A program made the position numbers and the translations under genes. A DNA stretch of 8,317 bases from an uncultured Mycoplasmatota bacterium (GTDB taxonomy: Bacteria; Bacillota_I; Bacilli_A; RF39; UBA660): the NCBI GenBank assembly GCA_947087145.1, contig CAMUBM010000023.1, forward strand, positions 1 to 8,317. Direction: 5' to 3'. The notes under the pieces were generated by a model. It did no database searches and was not told the origin of the DNA. It worked only from the letters and a program-made list of their open reading frames with translations. Position 1 is the first letter of the stretch, and each line of letters starts with the position of its first letter. Below, piece after piece: positions 1-6,600 of this stretch.

Positions 1-74
1 TGGAGCGGATGATGGGAATCGAACCCACGTTATCAGCTTGGAAGGCTGAAGCTCTACCATTAAACTACATCCGC
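1..74 (-). tRNA. tRNA-Gly (anticodon TCC)
   Basis: Read on the minus strand, this folds as a complete cloverleaf of 71 nt plus an encoded CCA. The acceptor stem is GCGGATG paired with CATCCGC, the anticodon arm is TCAGC-CTTCCAA-GCTGA, and the T arm is GTGGG-TTCGATT-CCCAT. The loop CTTCCAA places TCC at positions 34-36, which gives glycine. The discriminator base is T. The 3' CCA occupies positions 1-3, so the gene is complete but its downstream processing signals lie outside the window. It is transcribed away from the tRNA-Thr gene. Confidence 0.97.
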
Positions 75-96
75 ATTTCTTCAAATGACAATTAAA

Positions 97-124
97 ATTA
101 TAGCATAAAAATTTTAAATTTCAA
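97..124 (-). promoter_or_regulatory. Promoter of tRNA-Gly
   Basis: On the minus strand a TTGAAA -35 box (124-119) is followed by a 16-bp spacer and a perfect TATAAT (102-97). The -10 is preceded by TGC, making an extended -10 element. Expected initiation near position 90 leaves a short leader of about 15 nt before the tRNA. The match is strong for a housekeeping sigma-A promoter and the position fits a stable RNA gene. Confidence 0.75.
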
Positions 125-207
125 CTATTTTTTACTATTATTTGCTATATTATATGCAATTTTCACTGATTTTGAACTATGAAAGTATAGATTATCCTAA
201 AATTTTT

Positions 208-216
208 TGATATAAT
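208..216 (+). promoter_or_regulatory. Extended -10 promoter of tRNA-Thr
   Basis: TGATATAAT is a perfect extended -10 (TG-N-TATAAT) ending 10 bp before the first base of tRNA-Thr, so transcription would begin a few bases before the mature 5' end. No good -35 hexamer sits 16-18 bp upstream. A TTGAAC at 172-177 is too far away (33 bp) to pair with it, so the extended -10 probably compensates. Confidence 0.7.
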
Positions 217-226
217 GCTCTTATCT

Positions 227-302
227 GCTGGAATAGCTCAGTTGGTAGAGCAACGCCCTCGTAACGCGTAGGTCGCAAGTTCGAGTCTTGTTTCCAGCAC
301 CA
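227..302 (+). tRNA. tRNA-Thr (anticodon CGT)
   Basis: A complete cloverleaf with encoded CCA (300-302). The acceptor stem is GCTGGAA/TTCCAGC (227-233/292-298), the D stem GCTC/GAGC, and the T arm GCAAG-TTCGAGT-CTTGT. The anticodon loop CTCGTAA (258-264) gives CGT, which reads the threonine codon ACG. The discriminator is A. One oddity is that the last anticodon-stem pair (27-31 ACGCC against 39-43 CGCGT) is a C-C mismatch at 31/39, while the other four pairs are Watson-Crick. Confidence 0.96.
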
Positions 303-313
303 TGTAGAAAATT

Positions 314-337
314 AACCTCAGCGAGTGAGGTTTTTTT
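314..337 (+). terminator. Rho-independent terminator after tRNA-Thr
   Basis: A perfect 7-bp stem AACCTCA/TGAGGTT (314-320/326-332) closes a 5-nt loop GCGAG. Five more T residues follow, giving a run of seven T counting the two in the stem. It begins 12 nt after the tRNA CCA end and should end the tRNA-Thr transcript, separating it from the protease gene. Confidence 0.85.
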
Positions 338-340
338 AAT

Positions 341-527
341 TTGAAAAAAGTTGCCATAAATTACCAAAAACTTTTTCTACAAAAATTTTAATATTATTCA
401 TAATTATAGAAAAAAAGACAATCTTATAAATAAGTAGAAGTAAAAAGAAGTAGTTGAACTAATTTTCTTTTTTTCATTAAAATAAAGAAAAAAATCAATT
501 TTATCACATAGAATGTAATAAAGATTG
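341..527. other. AT-rich intergenic region, no gene recognised
   Basis: No coding region or RNA gene is supported here. The stretch holds homopolymer-rich DNA and weak inverted repeats: GAAAAAAGTT (343-352) against AACTTTTTC (369-377), TTTTTTTC (468-475) against GAAAAAAA (487-494), and the distant pair ACAATCTT (418-425) / AAGATTGT (521-528). The poly-T/poly-A pair could form a hairpin, but it has almost no G-C pairs. These repeats may be no more than what such skewed composition produces. Confidence 0.5.
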
Positions 528-559
528 TTGAAAAATTCTGATTTTTCTACTAAGATAAT
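528..559 (+). promoter_or_regulatory. Likely promoter of the M26 protease gene
   Basis: A TTGAAA -35 box (528-533) lies 17 bp before TAAGAT (551-556), which matches TATAAT at four of six positions. The overlapping GATAAT (554-559) is a better hexamer but has a long 20-bp spacer. Either would start transcription near 563-567 and leave a short leader of about 25 nt containing the ribosome-binding site. No other promoter of this quality was seen in the gap. Confidence 0.5.
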
Positions 560-565
560 AGTAGA
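546..565. promoter_or_regulatory. Dyad over the -10 region, possible operator
   Basis: TCTACTA (546-552) and TAGTAGA (559-565) form a perfect 7-bp inverted repeat with a 6-bp spacer, AGATAA. The dyad covers the whole -10 element and the expected start point. A protein bound here would block initiation, so it is a candidate repressor site. In a transcript starting near 565 it would not form an RNA hairpin. No regulator gene is present in the window to pair with it. Confidence 0.35.
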
Positions 566-577
566 GAATTTTAATGT

Positions 578-583
578 GAGGAG
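578..583 (+). promoter_or_regulatory. Ribosome-binding site of the M26 protease gene
   Basis: GAGGAG (578-583) contains a full AGGAG core 7 nt before ATG 591. It fixes this start over the upstream in-frame GTG (576) and TTG (525, 528). The frame is open upstream only as far as a TAA at 519-521. Residues from ATG 591 form a clean signal peptide, which also supports the choice. Confidence 0.9.
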
Positions 584-590
584 TAGTAAT

Positions 591-665
591 ATGAAAAAGA
601 AAATCATGGGAATCATAACATTGCTAATTACTAGCATTTTCATTGGAATACAGCCTGTCTTAGCA
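591..665 (+). other. Signal peptide (residues 1-25)
   Basis: The protein starts MKKKIMGIITLLITSIF: three lysines, then a hydrophobic core to about residue 20, then QPVLA followed by QT. The small-residue pattern VLA gives a signal peptidase I cleavage after A25. There is no cysteine for lipidation. It directs the N-terminal domain out through the Sec system. Confidence 0.92.
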
Positions 666-3600
666 CAGACGATTGATGCAAAATTAAATGCAAACGTTAC
701 CGAATTAAAAGCGAATGAAAGCGTAGAAATCACCTTATCTTTGGACAACTTTCATGACATAAAAAAAGGGATTAATGCCATCATAGGAACATTGGAATAC
801 GATAAATCAATCTTTGAAGAAATTGTTCAAAGTGATTTTGCGTGCCAAAACAATTGGGAAAGTTTAAAATACAATCCTCAAACCCAAGAATTTGTAGCTA
901 TTCGAAAAGTAGGCACCAAAATAGGAGAAAACGTAATAAAACTAACATTAAAAACAAAAGCCAATGTAGAGCCAACGAAAACCATTATTAAAATAAAAGA
1001 CATAAGTACATCAGAAGGAAAAAAAGACATTGCATTAAACAATACAGAAGCAGTTATCAACATAGTAAAAGAGCAACAAACTATTCCAACAGAGCCTGTT
1101 TCTCCTAATCCTCCAACTACTCCTGACAAACCAGCGCAAGGAGGAAGTACTAGTAATACAACAAAACCCTCAGAAGTATTAGGGGGAAACACCATAAACG
1201 GTGATCTAAACAACAATCCAGATGACATAAAAGACGCCATTGAAAACGAAAACAACCAAAATGAAACACCAAATGACCAAGACAAACCAACAAAACCAGA
1301 AAAAAATCCTTCTGAAAATAATGAAAACAAACAACCAGAAAAAATAGAAAAAACAAATGACAAATACATTTGGATTTTAATTTTTGTATTGGTGCAATTA
1401 ATCATTATCATTATTCTATATAGCAAACACAAAGGAAAAGACAAAAATAAAACCATAAACTTATCATTACTTTTCCTTGGAATCATCATTGCTGAATTTG
1501 TAGGAACAACTTGTGTTTTTGCTTACAACTTTGCCAAAAAAGGAGAACTCAATGGAGACGCAGAAATCAACTATGCCGATGTAAGTCTATTAGAATTACA
1601 TTTAGTAAACTTAAAAAAATTAGATGGGGAATATCTAGAAAATGCTGATATGAATGCGGATGGTAAAATCACAATCACTGATTTAACCATTTTAATTCAA
1701 AAAATAGAAAAAACATTAGAATACGATGTAGAAATAGCCAACATTGACATAGAAAATGCGTATCCAAACAAAAATCAAGAAATCTTAGTCAAATTAAATG
1801 CAGACGTCAGTTATGGAGCGACAATTAAAAAAGTTTTAATCAACAATCAAGAATATACTGTAGAAAAAGAACCAAACACATCTCTTTATGTAATAAAAAT
1901 AAATTCTGGAAATACGCCAGGAATCAAAAATTTCACCATAAGTGAAGCCCTATTAGACAACGACAAAACAATAAAAATGAACTACACATTTAAAATTGAT
2001 GTCTTAAAAGAAATTCCTTACATGGAAAACTACAAAGTAGAAGAAAACCAAGAAGATTCAAAATTAACCTTAACATTTAACATCATAGACACCGAAAATA
2101 GTATGGAAAATGCCTATGTAGAGTTATTTGATGAAAATCAATCTTTAGTAGCCCAAGAAAACATAGTAAAAGGGGAAAATCGAATTGAATTTTCAGTAGA
2201 AGAGAAAAAAGAATACCTAGCAAACATTATCCTAAACTACAACCTAAGTAGCACAGAAGAAGACGAAACACACAAAGGAATTCAATCCTATGAAAAAGAA
2301 TTGCAATTATTAATTGAATACAACTTCACATTTGGAAATCTAAAAACATACAAAGAAGACCAAGAAACAACTATTTTTAGCAAAGAAGATCAAGTAAAAC
2401 TTGTTTTTGAAAGCAGTAATGCAACAAAACATATTCCAGAGACAATTAAAGTTGGTGAAAAAGAATACGAAGTAGAAGAAAACAATGGAAAATTTATTGC
2501 AACATTAGATGCAGTAACAGAGTTGGGAAAAGAAACCATACAAATTGATGAAATTACTCTATCCAATGGTAAAAAATTTGCAATAACAGAAAACAACACC
2601 ATTACCATTCAAGTCAATAAAAGAAAACCAAAAATCATCGACTTATCCACAACAGAATTTACAGAAATGCATCAATTAAAAGTCATGTTTAAACTAGAAG
2701 ACTTAGACGAAGCTGTAACAGAATTAAACCTACAAGTTTTAGATGCCAATGACAATGAAATTGGAAACATAAACATACCACGTAGTGAAGTACTAAGTGA
2801 TGGCATGGTAAACAAATTCTTCCCAACACACATGACAACTGCTTACAAAGTAAAAGTACATTTTACTTACAATTTAACAGGAAATGATGCAGATACAGTA
2901 ACAAATGAGCTTGCAGAAGAAAAAACGGTTGAAGCAGACCCAAGAATCGCCATTAAAAGCATTACGCCAAGCAGCAATTATATAAATAAAGGTGGAATAG
3001 TAAAATTAACATTTGATTTAGAAAGCAACAAAACCGAAGATATTACAAGAATACTTATCAACAACATCAATTGTATTGCAGTAAAACTAGACAATGGAAA
3101 TTACGAAGCAACGTTAAATGTAGGGAATACAAGTGGAATCTATCCACTAACTATTACTAAATTTACTTATAGTAATGGAGCAGTTGCAACAACGGACGAA
3201 ACAATACAAGTAGAAGTACTAAAAGACAAGCCAGTTGTCAAAAACTTTGCTCAAACAGACAATCTAAATGCAAAAGAAGTCATCTTACGTTTTGATGTAG
3301 AAGATGAAGAAAACACATTCTTAAGTGGAAAAGCAATCTTGACAAGCAATGGAGTTTCTATTGAAAAAGCGATAAATAAAGGACACAACGAATTAACCTT
3401 CCAAGTAGAGCCATCAAAAAAATACACATTAAAAATCAATGCAACATACGATTTAGACAGCAATACTTTAGAAGGAACACCAGAAGAAGACAATCGAATC
3501 ACTGACGAAACTCTTGCAACCCAAGAAGTTGAATTGATAGCAGACTATCAACTAGATTTAAAAAATATCAAAACTTACAATGAAAATGGAGAAACAAGAT

Positions 3601-6600
3601 ACTTTGGTAAATCAGAACCAATCACCATTAGTTTTGAAAGTACCAATTCAACTACTTTTGAACCAATAAAAGCAGTAGTCAATGGAAAAGAATATCCATT
3701 AACAAAAAAAGAAAATGCTTATTATTTAACAATCAGTAGTCATAGAACCTCTGGCGTGAAAACAGCAAGAATAGAAAAAATAACTTTAAGTAACTCCAAA
3801 GAATTAATCCTAACAGAAAACAATGAAATCAAAGTAACTGTATTAAAAGACAAACCAACAATAGAACAATTTGGTTACAAAGAAAATATGGACGCAACGA
3901 TTTCTGCTTCCTTCAAAGTAATCGATGAAGAAGAAACAATCACAAATGGTAAAGTTCTTGTTCTAAAAAATGGAACAATCGTAAAAGAACAAACGTTAGA
4001 AAAAAGCGACAACACAATTACTTTCCAACCAGAAGAAAATCAAAACTACATTGTAAAAGTAATAGCAGATTATGATTTAGACATGAATGTATTAGAAGAA
4101 GATGCTAATGAATACAAAAATGTAACCCTTTTAGAAGCAGACATTACTCTTGGCGCACGTAAATTTGAAATGAAAGACATCATAAGAACATCCATTTATA
4201 AACAAAATGAAAGTGAAGTCGTTGAAGTAAAAGAGTTAAGTGAAAGTGATCTTTCTAACTTAGATAACTACATTGCCAAAGTATTCTTAAAACAAATGCC
4301 AACTTTCTATACAAAAATCACAGGATATAGAATTGAAGACAACCAATTAAAACTAACATTAGATTTTGACAATGTTGTACAATATACGAGTGATAATAAA
4401 CAAGACAAACTAGAAATTGTATTTGGAAGTATGAACAATGGTGTAGCAGAAAATATTACGTTAGAAGGTCTAATTCGTGAAATGGAAGCAAATCCAAATG
4501 GAACCTTCACATTAACCCGTGATTACGACGCTTCCATAATCACTAAAAATACAAGTGCATTAATCTCTTCCTTTATGGGAACATTGAATGGAAATGGACA
4601 TAAAATTTATAACCTATCCAAACCATTATTTGATACACTTGAATCTGCAACGATAGAAAATTTAATCTTGGAAAGTCCAAAATTATCTGGAGTAAATAGT
4701 CGAGGAACTCTTGCCAATAGTGCAACCAATACAACAATACGAAATGTTCATGTAAAAGACTTAACATTAATTTCTGGTACCAACCGAGTAGGAGGAATAC
4801 TAGGAGAAGCAACCTCAACAACCATAGAACAAAGTAGTGTAACCAACTTCAAAATTACCACTTCTCTTCACATAAGAGTAGGAGGAATTGTGGGGAACAT
4901 GATGGGTGGAGCAATTAAAAATTGTTATGTGGAAGGAGACCTTAACTCTACACAAAACAAAGACGGAAATGGAATCAGTGGAATTCTAGGTACAGGAGAT
5001 GGAACAGAATTAATCACTATAGAAAACTGTCTAACAAAAGTTACATACACAAATAATGTAAGTGCTAGATTAAATGGAGACATTGTAGGTCTTGCTTCAA
5101 ACAATAACACTGCCTTAATCAACAATGTCAGCTTATCAACAGGAAGCAATTTCTATAGTATTCATGGTTCTACAGTACATGCAACATCAACAAACAACTA
5201 TGAACTTGCAGATTCTGGACTAGTAACAAATGCATCAGGAAATCGTGTAAAACAAGTAACAAAAGAAGAACTTACAACAGAATTCTTCAAAAACAATGTA
5301 AACTTTGATGAAACCATTTGGGATATCAGCGAGGTTTCATATGACAAACCACCAGTATTACAAGTGGCGAAAGCAACAGAAGAAACAACAGACGATGAAA
5401 AACCAAGCAATAGTAAGTTGTATATTCCAGACTACACACGAATCAAAAAAATAAATGGATATACGGAAGAAAAAGACATATTGTATCACAACATTAACAA
5501 ATTAATGCCATATTATGATGCAAAATACCTAATTGAAGATGGGTTGAAATTACAAAATGACCATCTATTAAATACAAAAATAATCAAGCATATTTTGCCA
5601 TATAGAAACGGAAAATTACAAACTTACTTAACAACGCAAAATCAAAATAGTTTGACAAGTATAAAAGTAGTTTTTGAAGATCAAACTGTAAAAGAATACA
5701 ACCTAACATTCAAAGAAACAAAACAAAATATAGCTATATATACAATTAACGATTTTGACTTAGAATATGCATTCAACAACTACACCATCAAAGAAGCCGC
5801 ATCTATCGTAGAAACAATAAAAAATTACATAAGCAATGTAAATTATGCCACGACACTTGACCCATTAACTGCCTCAGGAGATAGTAGATTATATCGTGAT
5901 CATTACAATGAAATGATGAAACCACTGGCTGAAGAAATAGCTCTACAATTATTGCAAAATGATGGAAATAGTATCCTAAATATGGATAGTGAACTTTTAA
6001 ACAACAAGATAAAACAAGAATTAATCGATAGTGGTAGATTAGACAAAATCTTATATGCTTACAATTACTACCATAGATGGTACCATTTTGAAATTGGTGG
6101 GGCGAAAGTATCAGATATTCTATTCTTTGAAGGAAAAATGTACAAAGACTCTATGACGATTGACAACTTAACAGAAGAAGTATTAACAGGAAATTTAGGA
6201 ACCAACGCAACACATACATTCTTCGCAAATAGTTTAAGTAAATATACAGGAAGTTCTGCCTTAACTTATTATCTAGATGGAGTAATCAGAAATATTGGTG
6301 GATATGAAGATATAAATGATTGGTTTACAGAACATTTTAGTTCCATCGGAATATTAGCAGAAATACCAGTGGAAAATCATCCTGAAGTAAAATATCGTGC
6401 ATGGGATAGATTAAAAGGCTTCCAAAACTTTATCTTGCCTTTATCAACATTACCGAAATATGCAGGATATATTATATCAGGACCTGCTCAATTCCAAGTT
6501 GGTGCACAAAGAGTTTACATTGCCGATCCAACAACGGCATCTGGCCAAAATACGGTAAAAAATCATGTAAACAATCATGTTGCTCTTATTAAAAGACAAT

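Noticed and set aside
1..302. Attachment site of a mobile element at the tRNA genes
   Set aside because: No direct repeat of either tRNA 3' end and no integrase is visible in the window.
461..500. Terminator-like poly-T/poly-A hairpin in the intergenic region
   Set aside because: The stem TTTTTTTC/GAAAAAAA has a single G-C pair and an 11-nt loop, and lies in DNA where such pairs arise by composition.
404..748. Minus-strand open frame of 114 codons across the intergenic region and the signal peptide
   Set aside because: Its start is inside the protease gene and its sequence is low-complexity Phe/Leu/Lys from AT-rich DNA. No family is recognisable.
1071..1364. Sortase LPXTG motif before the first hydrophobic segment
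   Set aside because: I looked through residues 161-258 and found no LPXTG or close variant; EVLGGNT is not convincing.
878..1489. Minus-strand open frame of 203 codons, and the similar minus-strand frames elsewhere opposite the protease gene
   Set aside because: They lie wholly inside the plus-strand protease frame, have no ribosome-binding site of note, and encode Phe/Leu/Ser-rich strings that are the complement of A-rich sense codons.
1497..1514. Possible lipobox at C308 in the second hydrophobic segment
   Set aside because: The residues before the cysteine are V-G-T-T; a lipobox needs Gly, Ala or Ser directly before Cys.
1440..1545. A frameshift or assembly join fusing two genes near residues 284-319
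   Set aside because: The frame is continuous, no stop or second ribosome-binding site with a start codon is seen, and the two-segment hairpin has a counterpart in known M26 proteins. Fusion in evolution remains possible, but not an error.
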